64,000 nucleotides of DNA from Selaginella moellendorffii (Eukaryota > Streptophyta > Lycopodiopsida > Selaginellales > Selaginellaceae): positions 2,213,030 through 2,277,029 of the forward strand of contig NW_003314264.1 of NCBI RefSeq assembly GCF_000143415.4. The letters are read 5' to 3'. Both the position numbers and the translations under genes were made by a program. The notes under the pieces were generated by a model that was given only the letters and a program-made list of their open reading frames with translations, was not told where the DNA came from and did no database searches. Positions 22,915 through 37,200 of the stretch are shown here, piece by piece; positions within the stretch are counted from its first letter, which is position 1; every line of letters starts with the position of its first letter.

Positions 22915-23810
22915 AACATCAGTTATAAAATAGATAATAACTCCCCTAATAGATAAATTAGAGCATAAGTTTATAATTATATTTCTGTAATACTCAAACA
23001 AGTTTATCCTAAGTATTACTAGAACCCATTTCAATTATTAGTATTAAACCCCAAAAATATGTAATTCATTTGCCTTAATTAACTCTGTGTCCTTGATTTC
23101 ATCACTTATTTCAGAGAAGCTTTCATAGTGGATTTTTTCCTAAACGACGTTGCTTTTTGAGCTCCAAACAAAAAAGTATATGTCAACGTGAATAACCAAG
23201 TTTTTTTCTAACTAATATACAAAATACTTGTTTAATGATTAAAAACATGGGCTTTAAAAACCAAAAGGAACATTGCCAAAGCCCCAGAGAACGAGAAGAA
23301 AAAAACAAACAGCACGAAAGTACACAGCCAGCGTCCAAAAGAAAACAGCAACCTGTTCAGAGAAAAAAGAAGACAAACCAAAAAGGATGAAAAGTAACGA
23401 GCACCACGAGACGAAAGCGATGAAAACCTGTGCTCCTCACTCTTCTTCCACCACCGTCATGTAACCTGGATGTGCGCTGCCGTGTGAGAGTTTGCAGGAG
23501 GCCGCCAGTGTTAACACCGAAGGAGCCCGGCTCCCAAGGTGCAAAAAAAGGATGGAACCAAACAGGCTCGTCAAAAACTGAGCCTGCAAAAACTGGACGG
23601 TGCCCTGAAAAAATCCACCAGCAGCTCCCCCAAGCTAGATAACATATCCATCTTCGTCGCTCGCGAGTGTGTGGAAAAACGGCCTCTCCGCATAGGCCCT
23701 CCAAACTTTGATGAAGAGAAAAAAAGGAAACCTGCGCTGCGTAGTGATTCACCCAACCTGTGCCTGTTTGCCTGCCCGTCCTCGTCGCTTATGCAATGCA
23801 AATACCTTTG
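22915..23810. other. Intergenic, up to assembly gap
   Basis: AT-rich to about 23260, then base composition returns to that of the gene-dense block. No gene with recognisable motifs. Open frames at 23273-23970 are short and lysine-rich or run into the gap. Confidence 0.4.
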
Positions 23811-23914
23811 NNNNNNNNNNNNNNNNNNNNNNNNNNNNNNNNNNNNNNNNNNNNNNNNNNNNNNNNNNNNNNNNNNNNNNNNNNNNNNNNNNNNNNNNNN
23901 NNNNNNNNNNNNNN
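23811..23914. other. Assembly gap (N run, 104 bases)
   Basis: A run of 104 N lies 58 bp beyond the EBF stop codon, so it probably falls in or near its 3' UTR. Frames crossing it are meaningless. Confidence 0.99.
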
Positions 23915-23972
23915 GTTATTGCTTCCTGCCAGTATGTAGCCTTCTCCCCAGTCCATCGTCCAGTCCATGAGA

Positions 23973-25865
23973 TCAGTAGCAAAGCTGGCACCTCCACAGG
24001 CCCGCCTCAAACCACTCGAGCTTGGCCCGGCTAAGCCCCTTGCAGTCCTTGACGTTGAGCGCCTCCAGAGCATTGCAAGCCGTCTTCATAACCAGCAGGC
24101 TCCGGTCCGTCACGCGCCCGCACCCGGCCAGAGACAGCGTCTTCAGAGACGAGCCTTTGGCGAGTACTAGAGCCACCATGCCGTCATCCGTCACGTCGCA
24201 GCCGGCGAGGCTGAGCTCCTGCACTGCCTGCGGCCCCTGAGCAACGTATCGAATCCCCTGGTCCGTGACGCTCGCACACCCGTCCAGCGTGAGCAACCCG
24301 AGAGAGGGGCAAAAACTCGCTACCGCAGCGAGTGCCCGGTTCGTCAGCCTCGTACAACCGGACAGGTTGAGAGAAGTTAAGCCGGACCCGCTCGCTAACA
24401 GGAAAGGGACCAGGGACTCGTCCGAGAGAGCCGTAAAGCCGCTGACGTCGAGCTCCAGGAGACAGGAGCTTCCAGATCCAGAGAGGCTAGCCAAAAGTCC
24501 GGCTCCCACTCCAGTGCAGTTGACGATGCCCAGAACTTTAAGAGACCGGGACCCGCTCGATAACAGTGTCGTCGTCATCGTCGCAGCCGATGCCGTAAAG
24601 GCGCACTTCTCTAGGTGGAGGCCCTCCAGGAAAGTGCAGTCCTTCACGAAAGTGAGAAGCTTGCTCTCGTCCAGCGACGTGCAGTTGGCAAGAGACAAAA
24701 ACTTGATCTCCTTGCTCGTTTTCCCAACGGAGTCTAGGAGACTGTCAGTGAGGCCGGGGCATGCCGAGATCTGGAGATGCTTGAGCTGCCCCATGCCGGA
24801 ACTCTTGCCAAACAAAAAGAAGCCTTCCGAGCTTATCTTCTCGAGCTGCAACAGCTTGAGCTTCTGGAGTGAGCCGCCGTGTTCCCCAACCGCAACGAGA
24901 CCTTCGTCGTTGATACTGAGCTTCTCGAGCTTCATGGCCTTCAACACCTTGCAGCTCGAAACAACCGCAGTGACGCCAACGCCCCCGACTTTGTTGCACC
25001 TGGAGACCGAGAGGCACGAAAGTTGAGAGCAGCGCTTCCCCACGGCCTGCAGTCCTTCGTCGCCAACTTTGTCGCAGCCATCCAGGGTCAAACTTGAGAG
25101 GAGAGGACAACCGGCCGCAATTGCCCGAAGAGCGGCATCTCCAAAGCCAGGACAGTTCATGATGTTGAGAACTTTGAGCTGCGGGCATCCCTTGCCAATC
25201 CAGCTGAATCCCACGTCGTCGATGTTTGGGCAGTCCCACACGGAAAGAACTTTGAGGTTCCCGCAGCAGATGCCAACAGAGGACATGCCAACGTTGCTCA
25301 CGGCCTTGGACAGCTTCTGCCGAGGACCACCCTTGATGATAAGTTTCCCAAGGCCACCTCTAGACTGGGTTCCGAGAGCAACCACAGCCAGTCTAACATC
25401 TGTAGCTCGCTTTCCTTCCAGGATCCTCTTTAGCTCGTCGCCACTGCCAAGAGAAAGCTCTTGCTCGTCGTCCTTGATCTCGCTCGAGTGTAAGTGGCTC
25501 TGGAGCATCAGCCAGCGTGTGCACACGGAAGCACACGCGTAGCGATCGGCTGGAGCGGCCACGTACCGAAAGACTTCAACAAGGAGCTCCTCCGGAAGCG
25601 CATTAATGAGATCCTTGGGCTGGTACTTCTTTGCTGCCGGGACCGCTGTTGGTGGTGGAGTTGGAAGGAACCTCTTGGGAGCATTGTAAATTTCAGTGTT
25701 GCCAATCTCGCTCAGTTTCCTCCTCCGCCCGGTCTGGAGGCTCTGAAGGCCCCGGATCAGCTGCGAGCAAAGCTCCTCCTTGCTCAAGAACGCATACGAG
25801 TTCTCGTGAAGGAAAGACTTCTGGAACAAGTGGTTGAAACGGACATCTTCCAGCTCCATGGACAT
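23973..25865 (-). CDS. EBF: EIN3-binding F-box protein (EBF1/2-like), F-box plus leucine-rich repeats
   Basis: One continuous frame of 630 residues from the ATG at 25865. An F-box lies at about residues 85-125 (INALPEELLVEVFRYVAA, then ACASVCTRWLML). About 16 cysteine-containing leucine-rich repeats follow (LKVLSVWDCPNIDDVG; LSSLTLDGCDKVGDEGL; LKTLSLAGCGRVTDRSL), ending in the EBF signature CKGLSRAKLEWFEAGLWRC. Arabidopsis EBF1/2 have nearly the same length and mark EIN3/EIL factors for SCF-mediated degradation in ethylene signalling, in the nucleus. The frame is open a further five codons upstream without an ATG, so a short upstream coding exon is possible. A leader intron is likely, because the next ~250 bp upstream are leader-like. 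Confidence 0.93.
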   Translation of the reverse strand: MSMELEDVRFNHLFQKSFLHENSYAFLSKEELCSQLIRGLQSLQTGRRRKLSEIGNTEIYNAPKRFLPTPPPTAVPAAKKYQPKDLINALPEELLVEVFRYVAAPADRYACASVCTRWLMLQSHLHSSEIKDDEQELSLGSGDELKRILEGKRATDVRLAVVALGTQSRGGLGKLIIKGGPRQKLSKAVSNVGMSSVGICCGNLKVLSVWDCPNIDDVGFSWIGKGCPQLKVLNIMNCPGFGDAALRAIAAGCPLLSSLTLDGCDKVGDEGLQAVGKRCSQLSCLSVSRCNKVGGVGVTAVVSSCKVLKAMKLEKLSINDEGLVAVGEHGGSLQKLKLLQLEKISSEGFFLFGKSSGMGQLKHLQISACPGLTDSLLDSVGKTSKEIKFLSLANCTSLDESKLLTFVKDCTFLEGLHLEKCAFTASAATMTTTLLSSGSRSLKVLGIVNCTGVGAGLLASLSGSGSSCLLELDVSGFTALSDESLVPFLLASGSGLTSLNLSGCTRLTNRALAAVASFCPSLGLLTLDGCASVTDQGIRYVAQGPQAVQELSLAGCDVTDDGMVALVLAKGSSLKTLSLAGCGRVTDRSLLVMKTACNALEALNVKDCKGLSRAKLEWFEAGLWRCQLCY

Positions 25866-26440
25866 GGCTTCGCGACTCAAGAATCAACAGGCCTTTGGAA
25901 ATGTCCTGCGTGCAGCATGCTCACTAAATGAGCGCGAGAAGGAAAAAAAAAAAAAACCTCAAGCACTTACACAATAGAACTCCCAGACCCATATGAAGCG
26001 AAGAAATGCGCCAATCTCACAACCTCGCCTAGCAATTTCACTGCACCAACACGCGCGTAAAGCCAAAGAACACTAAGATCCAGCCGCAAAACCCTAAGAT
26101 CGAAGCAAATCCCCTCTAGAGGCCGCAACAATCATCCACATACCTTCTCGCTCGCGCCGTGCCGTGCCGCGCCGCGCCGCGCCCGCGCCGCTCTGAGATC
26201 GAGAAGCTCTCACCACCCCCTCTCGCTCGCTCGCTCTCCTCGCTCGCTCCAATCAATCGCCGCCTCGCTCCCTCTCGCTCACAATAAAAACCCTCGTCCC
26301 CCTCACCCAGTCCCTCCCCCCTCTCCTCTCGCGCACAGCAAAGATTCACCCCCCTTGCCCTCCCTTACACCTGGCGGATATTCGCCCGCCCTGGGCATAT
26401 TCCGCTCCGTCGGGACGGAGACGGCGAGATCGACGGCCCT
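25866..26440 (-). promoter_or_regulatory. Leader/promoter region of EBF
   Basis: On the minus strand this region ends in a GA/GC-rich block (26130-26350, purine runs with repeated gagcgag) and contains several short ATG-initiated frames, consistent with a long 5' UTR with uORFs. EBF mRNAs in angiosperms are regulated through untranslated regions (established for the 3' UTR); whether this leader matters is inference. Confidence 0.35.
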
Positions 26441-27214
26441 GGTTGGATTCGCGTTATCTACGACACCCCTTAGTTAATGGTTCAATGAATCCAGATAATA
26501 TTTTCATCAACAAGGGGGCACATCCCTTTCAATCCGGATCTCTTTCTCTTTCCCTTTCGCGTATAAATTTTACTCTTTCTTTTTTTGCCTCTTTCGCTTC
26601 TTTGTTAGCTGGACGCATCATGCGAGCCTTTGAATCCAGCGCTGCAGTGGTTCTCATGTTTTGGCAAATACAATGCACAAGCACTCACCAGTCTGCGTTT
26701 CTGGTCTTCCATCACAGTTTTCGTCGCAAAGTTTACGGCGGCTCCACTCCACGCGCTTTTCCACCAACAAATCTCTACTTTGTTCATTCTTGCTTTCGTT
26801 TTGTTTTTTATTTTCTTTCGAGTCACTGCTGCGGCCTGCAGTGCTGCAAGTGTTTTGCTTAGATTTGAGCAAGTAAAGAAACGAACTTACAGATCATCGC
26901 AGGCCACAGAGTTCCAGGAAGTACGTCACGAAGGAGACAACTCCCAGCTGACAAGTTAATCTCGCCCACGAGCTTGGCTGCTGGTGGAGCTCCAAGAGAT
27001 CGAGAGCGTTGCGAGAAGTTAAGGCCTGCAAGTAGGAAGAGAAACAAAAACCATCCCCAGAGTTACTAGATGTGGTTAGCATAAGAGAAAAGCAGCAGCC
27101 ATTTGTTTTTTCTCGATTCCCTTATTTTACGCGGCTCAAATGCGAAAAACCCATTGGTTTCACTCAGTGGTAACCCCCACAGATCCTTCCCAAACATATA
27201 AAACACCAGCCCCA
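26441..27214. other. Intergenic between EBF and UGP
   Basis: Presumed EBF promoter and UGP 3' UTR. Several 60-140 codon frames exist on both strands but none has recognisable motifs or sensible composition. Confidence 0.4.
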
Positions 27215-29680
<2,466 letters not shown>

Positions 29681-30063
29681 GGAATCAAGCTGCTATTCTA
29701 GAAATCGAGAGGTCGCGCATCAGAAAAACGGGCCACGCAAGAAAATATTTTTACTGACCGCTCAACAGCCCAAATGAGAAAGAGGAGCAAATCAAAGCAG
29801 CCCTCTTCTTTCTTTGTATAGCAAAAACTTTTTATAACCAGCCTAAAATTTAACGGGTTAGCGCCTTTAACCGGAATACTTAATGCAGCATCCAGCTTTG
29901 CGTGGATGCAAAGCCCAAACAGCGCCACGTGTAGCGAGCAAGGCTGTGCCACTTGGAGTGATAATAGCCCAATACAAATGTACACAGTTATTTACAAGGG
30001 AAGCTCCCAGGGCATATCCCTCCAGTAGGATATCCATTCTCTAGTTTTTGCGTCTCTGGAGTT

Positions 30064-32500
30064 CTAAGCGATGGTGAAAGCTCGGATCACTTCCACGATT
30101 GGAGCTCGGCACATCGGGCATTTGGAGCCACCATTCTTTAGTTGATTCGCACACCTCAAGCACGTACACATATGTCCACATCTGTGAGAGCCAGCCAATC
30201 TGTGAGAAGGAAAAAAGAGCCAACAAAAAAAAAGAGCTCGAAACTTTACTAACCTGTAAAGAAGTGAATCGATCGACTTATCACAGCAAATGCAGCAAGT
30301 TCCTTTCTTAACCGGTATCCATTGCGATCCATCGCTACTTCGCTCTGGTAGTCCTGAAAAGAGAGTGTTTTTCTACGTTGTGCTTCAGCTAGTCGAGCGT
30401 ACCTTTACCAGCAGAGTACATGCGCTGGAGAGCACCAGCAACCTCCTGGCGGATCGAGCGTTGCAACTCCATTTGCATATCCACAATTGTCTCCACCATT
30501 CGCTGCAAGTCACCGAGGCCTTGCTGCAGATAGGAGATATCAGCTCGCAACTGGCTTGCGTTGTCCCAAACCTGGAATGGGAATGAAGCTTGGTTGGAAA
30601 ACAAAGGGAGGAAAGAGAAGCAACGATAAGTTACCATGTATGACGAAGATGGACGAGGCCACTGGCCATGAACGAATTCCTGCTGCCAAAGCCTTTGTAT
30701 TGGCAGGGGTGGAGGTGGTGGAGGGATCGTAGGACGCTGTTCGGGTCGCTCTGTTTGTGCCTCCGGTGCGACGTCATTCTGTGGTTGAGCAGCGGCGTTG
30801 TTGTTCTCAACCGGCCAGGGAACTTGCCTGTGGATGAAAGATCTGATGAGCTGATCCAGTCGCTCTCGAAACTCACTCGCCAGCACGTTTGTGACACTTC
30901 TCCTGTGAACAGAACATTGAAGCTGACTGACAACCACTCTAAGCAAATCGAAGAAAGCTCAAACCTTCCGAGTAGTTCCCGTAGTTCCACGTTATACGCG
31001 GTGGCCTCCTCCAACTCATTCATTCTTCGAGCGGCCGTCCATGTCCTGTCGTGTTCATCGGACGTTTCAGGACTGTCCTCGAGATTTGTAGCTTGAACAC
31101 GAACGACTGACTCCAATCTTGAACGGAACCCCTCCCTGCTTTGGTCAAGTGTTAAGAAACATGCACTCACACGTTGAATTGGATCACCTTAGCCCGCTGA
31201 CGGCTCGCCTCTGCCTGAGCTGGCCCAGTTCTCTTGCAGCTGATGATATATGACGTTCTTCTTCTTCATGTCTGCCGCCATTAGCCAGAAATCTGCCTCG
31301 CAATAGCGACTGGAGAGGACAAAAAAATGTTCAAAACAAACGCAGAAAATATAGAGATAATTTACTTACCTGAAGTCTCCCACGGTGAGGGAACCTCGAA
31401 ACAACCCGATTCTCCGATAGCCCTTCGAGTTCTTGTTGCCTCTCCCTCTCTGTTCTTATAAGGAGGTCCAATATCAGTTGTCTATCACGACGACGTTGAG
31501 ACTCCCAGCTTTCGTTGGTTGTAGTGTCATCCGTGCCTGAGACTTCTCTTGGTGCAGTAGGACGCAGCCACTCCCTTGCGAGCTGCCTCACTCTTTCTCT
31601 CTCGTTCAAATCGAGCAGCTCGTTTTGCTCTCGTCGCGACTGGTTGATCTGGTCGTCGGTGCCAACTCTCTCGTTCAGCCAACGATTCATAATTTGTCTC
31701 ACGCTCTGGCGAGACGTGCCACCACCGTCGTCAGCTACCTGGCGTGTCTCGTCATCTCTAGAAGCTTCAAAGCTTCCAGGTATTTCGCCCACTCTGGAAG
31801 CTGGAGTTTGCTCCGCACCATCGTCGGGACTAGGAGTCTCGGCGGTAGTAGTAACAGTAGCAGTAGCGTCTTCTCTCTCAGCTTCACTGCTCGCCACCCT
31901 TCTCGAAACACCCCTTCCGACACTCCTTTCGTCTTCTAATCCCCTCCACATTTCCAACAAAGGCGATGGTCGACGCTGGTGATCGAGCCTCTCTCCTGAC
32001 GAAGGTGGCGGAACCGAGTCTCTCAAAAACGAAGAGTCGAGCATCGACACTGCATGGAGCCCGGCAAGAGCTAGAAGCTCCGCTTGCCGGGCTTGCCGCT
32101 CCATAGTGGTGATGACGTTCTGTGCTTGTCTATCATACCACCGACGAAGAATCTGCGACGGCCTCCCCGTGAAATCATCGTCCACCCGTCCTTCCTGCGA
32201 CTCGGCGTTGCTACCACTGTTTCTATTGCCCTCTTCTTCGTCAAACGAGCCACAGCCATCACACTGGAGCTGGAAATCCAAATCCTCGCGGTTTGAGTTG
32301 CTGGTGCTGCTCGACGCAAGCGCCATACAGTTATCGAAATGGTCACGCACCAATTCTTCCAATCCCCGCCGGAATTCCGCGTCCACGGATTGTTTGTCGG
32401 GAGCTTCTCCTCCTTCCTTTTGTTGCAACTGGATCATGGTTGCGATTTTCTCGTCCAAAGTGCTGCCTCTTCCGTCTTCAATCCCAGCAAGTCCCGGCAT
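30064..32500 (-). CDS. C-terminal RING-HC finger protein (putative E3 ubiquitin ligase)
   Basis: Seven exons (32500-31370, 31309-31188, 31138-30965, 30902-30635, 30571-30403, 30353-30254, 30181-30064) join in phase to give 693 residues. The long N-terminal region is acidic, Arg/Ser rich and mostly disordered-looking, with repeated helices such as [11 protein letters not shown] and [12 protein letters not shown] Pro run ([15 protein letters not shown]) and a coiled-coil-like segment ([20 protein letters not shown]) follow. The C-terminus is a [24 protein letters not shown], then [11 protein letters not shown] and [10 protein letters not shown]. The architecture matches plant RING proteins of the At5g04460 kind (from memory). 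Substrate unknown. ATG 32500 is the first in a frame open slightly upstream. The last exon has a second in-frame acceptor 18 bp upstream. Confidence 0.85.
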
Positions 32501-33320
32501 TTTCCCTCTTCTCACTGTGAATCAAACGAAGAGAAATCTTATCCCCTATCGGCGATAACCTAGCTAGCCAAAGCACTCACCTGGAATGCGAGGATCGATG
32601 ACGAAGAGCGCGCTGAGCTAAAACCACTTGCGAAAGCTCCCACTGATCGCCATCAAGGGCGCGAATTGCTGGCGATTTCGCGAGTTCCAGCGCAGCGGCA
32701 CAATTCGTGACGCATCCATCGCCGGGGTCCCCTGCCAGTGGCGCCGCAGCTCCGAATCATCGGCAGCAGCTCCATGGCCATCGATCGCTCGGCCGCGCCC
32801 TCTCTTCTCCGCATCCCACAAACACTCGCAAACCAATAAAAATAAAACCCAAATAGGTCTCGGGGTCGAGTCCAAAGGGCCACAAAAGCATCTTTGTGAA
32901 TATTCACCGTCTTTGAATTTGCAAAACTGCCGGGAAAACGCGAAACGCATGAGAAGGGTATTTATTTTTCGTTCTTTACTTTCTTGAAATTTTGAAATGC
33001 TACATAGCTTTTTGTGTAGTAGTAGTAGAAAAATCTTCCAATCCTACGCATAGTTTTCCCTCTTGCCAATCCCAAAATGAAGACTGCTGCTATCTACATG
33101 AACGCTGTGATTGTGAAGAACCAAAAAGCGATGATCTCTCCCAAAAACCGTGAGAGGAAGAAAGGGCAACGATCGCTCCAAGAGAGAGAGCGATGATCTC
33201 TCCCAAACGAGAGTGAGAGAGCGAGACAACGGACGAAAAGAACCAGAACCAAAAAGAGAGGAGAAATTTCGAGAGGAATGAGCGAGATTGAGCGAGCGAG
33301 AGAGAGAAAGAGAAGGAGCT
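32501..33320. other. Intergenic between RING and cold-shock genes
   Basis: Upstream leader/promoter of the RING gene (left) and 3' region of the cold-shock gene (right). 33130-33320 is strongly purine-rich on the plus strand (gagagag and repeats of gatctctcccaaa). No gene seen. Confidence 0.4.
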
Positions 33321-34004
33321 CTAGCTCTGATTTGGGCAATCGCGAGCGAAATGTCCCTGCTTCCCGCAAGAGTAGCACCCGGCTCTCGCGACGCTGCAAT
33401 CCCTCGCCAGATGCCCCGGCTCGTTGCAATTGAAGCACCTGCCACCGCCATAGCCGAATCCTCCACCGATGCCGCCGCCGCGCGATACCATGCCCATCCC
33501 ACGCCCGCGGCCTCTTGCGCCGCCCCTGCCGCCACGATTGTTATTGTAGCCGCCGGCGCTGTTGCTCACCGATCCATTGCCGCCGCCGGAGCCATCGTCT
33601 TCCCTTGCCGCCCCCTCCACGAACGCGCCTTTGGGACCAGTGACATTCCCAGCGCGCATCCGGCCGTCCTGGCCGAGCTCCACCACGTACTCGACGATCT
33701 CGCCCTCGCGCAGCGATCGGAATCCCTCGGCGTGGATGCTCGTCTGGTGGACGAAAATATCTGGCGAGCCGTCATCCGGGGTGATGAATCCAAACCCTCG
33801 CGTTGGACTGAACCATTTCACCTTGCCGAACATCAGATCCTCCACATTATCGGCCCCGGCCTCCGGATTATCCATCGCGGCCGCCTTGGCAGGCACGGGA
33901 TTGCTGTTCTTGGATGGTTGCTGCTGCTGCTGCTGCTTTACGGGCGACGCCTTCGATCCGGCAGCGGCCGCCGATCCAGACGCCTTCTTGCCACCGTCCG
34001 CCAT
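33321..34004 (-). CDS. Cold-shock domain protein with two CCHC zinc knuckles
   Basis: A single exon of 227 residues. After a low-complexity N-terminus with a Gln run lies a cold-shock domain (about 58-125) with both RNA-binding motifs: [16 protein letters not shown] and [10 protein letters not shown] Gly/Arg-rich RGG-like linker ([15 protein letters not shown]) and two CCHC knuckles follow ([14 protein letters not shown] and [14 protein letters not shown]). This is the layout of plant CSP/glycine-rich RNA chaperones, which act on structured RNA in nucleus and cytoplasm. The N-terminal extension before the domain is longer than in Arabidopsis CSPs. The first ATG of the domain frame is at 34004; the frame stays open upstream but without an ATG in good position. 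Confidence 0.92.
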   Translation of the reverse strand: MADGGKKASGSAAAAGSKASPVKQQQQQQPSKNSNPVPAKAAAMDNPEAGADNVEDLMFGKVKWFSPTRGFGFITPDDGSPDIFVHQTSIHAEGFRSLREGEIVEYVVELGQDGRMRAGNVTGPKGAFVEGAAREDDGSGGGNGSVSNSAGGYNNNRGGRGGARGRGRGMGMVSRGGGIGGGFGYGGGRCFNCNEPGHLARDCSVARAGCYSCGKQGHFARDCPNQS

Positions 34005-34221
34005 GGATCGCTCAACAACTTCGACCGATCGAAGCACGAGCTCTATCAAACCCTAATAAGCACCTCTAACGCTTATTCTGGCGATACCGGGCCACTAAAA
34101 CTAGAGCCCACCGACGGCCACGATGGAGGCCCCCCACTGGCCAGCGGACGGCCGGATGACGCCTCTGCGTTGTGGCGCTAATTTAAGGCAATGCATGGCA
34201 TAAATACCCACCCAATCACTC

Positions 34222-37200
34222 TTAAACCTCGTCCTTCCAGTCTAGCCATTTGTGGAGCACTCTTTGGAGCTCCTGTTTCGTACAGGGCTTCCGTACGTAG
34301 TCGTCCATGCCACACTCCAGACACTTTTCTAGCTCGCTTTCCATGGTGGCTGCCGTCAATGCGACGATTGGAGTGAGCTTCTGCTTCGATCGGATCAAGC
34401 GAGACGCCTGGAAGCCATCGAGAACCTGGAAAGTTTCACCAAGATACAGTCTGAGTTTCTTAAAAGAAGCAACAAGAACTTCTTATCCATACCGGCATAT
34501 GGCAGTCCATGAAGATGAGATCATACTCGACTGGCTTGTCCACGATCGACACTGCCTCCTGGCCATTGCAAGCGACGTCGACGGTGCAGCCGAGATTGTT
34601 GAGCAGCCGGATCGCCACCATTTGGTTCACCTTGTTGTCTTCCTAAAAGTTTCGCGAGAAATGTAGAAAGTAAACGATCATTGTCTGTGGAGTTGAGCGA
34701 AAAAAACTTACGACAACAAGGACTTTGGGGTGTCTTCTGGTTTGAGCCTTGTCCCCGGCCTTGGATCTGTTACTGCTCGCCAACGCAGGCCCTGGAGAAG
34801 AAGACTTTGCTTGTGAGAATATCAAGAGAACAAGGAAGTTACGTGAGGCTTCTTCGAAGCTTTTAAAGCCGAGAAGATTAAAGGTCTTGAGGAGTGCATC
34901 TTTGAGCGTCGACTGTCGCAGCGGCCTGCTGAGGGTACAGCTGAATCCATACGCCTCTTGAGCATTTACCCGGTGTCCTACGGGCTTGAGAAGTATAAAC
35001 TTCGTGCCTGGAAACTCCTCCGCGATTCTTTTGATCTGGAGTTTCTTTTGAAACGTCTCGACGAGGACGTTATCAACCACAGCAACTGGAAAAATTCAGA
35101 AAATTCAGAAACAAAGAAACACCTTCAAGAAGCTTTGGTAGTACCATGGAATCGATTCGCAAGCAGTTTGAGCGCACTGGCAACATCTCCGGAACACTGG
35201 CATTCAATCCCCCAGCTCTCAATCTGCTCACACATGACTTGCCTGGTGATCTTGTGATTGTCGATGACCAGAATTCTAGGCCGTGCTTGGAATCTGCTAC
35301 TATAAAGAAGTGGAACTTGATGCCGGTTCTTCTCAGAGACAACATCAATCTCCAAAGGTATACTAAAAGAGAAAGTCGATCCAACACCTTCACGACTTTC
35401 CACAACAATCTCACCACCCATGAGGTCGACCTGTGTACGGTTGAAGCCGGATTGAATACGGACAACATTGAGAAACTTTGCATACCAGGCTCTTTGACAC
35501 GGCCAGGCCCAAGCCCGTCCCACCATACATGCTGCTCGTCAGCTGATCACACTGAGAAAACTTCTCAAACAACAGCCCCAGCTTGTCCTCGGCGATTCTG
35601 GAAATTGTTTCTGTCAGCTTTTAAATGATACGGTCCAAAGACCTCACCCGATGCCAGAATCAGATATTGAAAACTTGAAGTATTCCACCGGCTTGACATG
35701 TTTTGCATCGCTGTCAAGTTCACGTCCCTGCTACTACACACGATCTCAAGCTTTTTACTTCGAAAAGAAACGTTACTGAGAAAGAAATCCACCTTAAAGG
35801 AGTTAACATCCTTGCTGCAACTCCGACATTCCCAGAAATCCGTGGCCTTGAGTTGCTTCTGGCAACTCTTACACAGCAAACTCACATTAACGAGAATGTG
35901 TCCCGCGTGCGTGAACTTACAAGAATTTCCGATGAGGTTTATAAGAACCTGTAGAAGAAACAAAAATAAGTACAAAATATAAAGAAAGAAAAACTCTACC
36001 TGACGCAATCGTATTGTGTCCACTGAGACGGCAAAGAAAGGAGAGTCATAATGGACTACGAGCTCCACCCCCTTGGGTTCCACACGAAGTGCCAACATGC
36101 TTCCAACATCTTCTACAAGACTGCGAAGGTTGCACGGGACTGGCGCAATTGTCAGCTTCCCAGCATCGATTTTCGAGAAGTCCAGAATGTCGTTTATTAT
36201 CGAAAGTAAACACTCCCCGGAAGTTCTAATGGTTTCCAGGCATTCTTCCTGATCCGGAGTTGGATCAGTGTCGAGTAGAACAGAGGCCATCCCTATCACA
36301 CCATTGAGCGGCGTACGGATTTCGTGGCTCATCACCTGAAAGAAAAGAAAAGAAACACTTTCAAACACTCGCATGGAAATATGAACTTACAGCTAAAAAT
36401 TCTGATCTGGCTTTGGCAGCAGATTCCGCCTTGTCTCGAGCTTCGGCCAGATTTGCTATTAGCCTCTCCTGCTCCTCTTCCCATCGGATTCTTTCCGTGA
36501 TGTCACTTAATGAGCCAGCCATTCGAAGTGGATTTCCTTGTTCATCCCAAAGCGCTTGACCTCTCAACCGAAACCAGCAGTACTTGTCTTGGCTCGTTCT
36601 AATCGGTGTCTCGATGTGAAAAGGGGACCCAACTGTTTTGTGAGCGGCTAAATAGTCTTTGAGCGCGGTCTGGACACAATCTACAAAGAAAAACAATGAA
36701 ACATCGGGAAGAAGAAAACAAAAAGACCAACCTCGATAGCTTGAATGAAGCCTGTTTATAAGCACATCAAGCGTGTCTGCACTTTCACAACTCTGCTCGA
36801 TACCAAGCATGTTCTTGCAACGCGCTGAGTAGAACACCTTGTTGGTTCTGATGTCCCAATCCCACAAGCCATCGTTAGAACCACGAACAGCAAGAGCAAA
36901 GCGCTCCTCACTCAATCTTAACGATTCTTCAGCCTCCTTTCGCCATGTAATGTCTTCGATGATTCCTACATGGCTACACCCGATGAAACTCGAGTTAAGT
37001 AAACGTATCAATCCATCAGAAAAACAAGGAAGACAACCAAAATTTCTACACACCTTTCGTTCTCAAAACAACCTGGCATGTCCACTGATTGGCAATTCAC
37101 CCATCTCCAGCTACCATTTTTGTGTATCAGCCTGAACTCGACATTCAATCCTCCCTCCCGCAGTGTGATTGCTTGATCCCAAACTTCCTGAATTTCCATT

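Noticed and set aside
24265-25026. 253-codon plus frame opposite EBF
   Set aside because: Antisense to leucine-rich repeats; its periodic composition comes from the repeats.
26443-26862. 139-codon plus frame between EBF and UGP
   Set aside because: Phe/Ser-rich with no motif and no splice partners; treated as intergenic.
31515-31982. Ser-rich plus-strand frame in the RING gene
   Set aside because: Shadow of the acidic/Arg-rich minus-strand exon.
33288-34181. 297-codon plus-strand frame opposite the cold-shock gene
   Set aside because: The minus strand has clear cold-shock and CCHC motifs; the plus frame has none.
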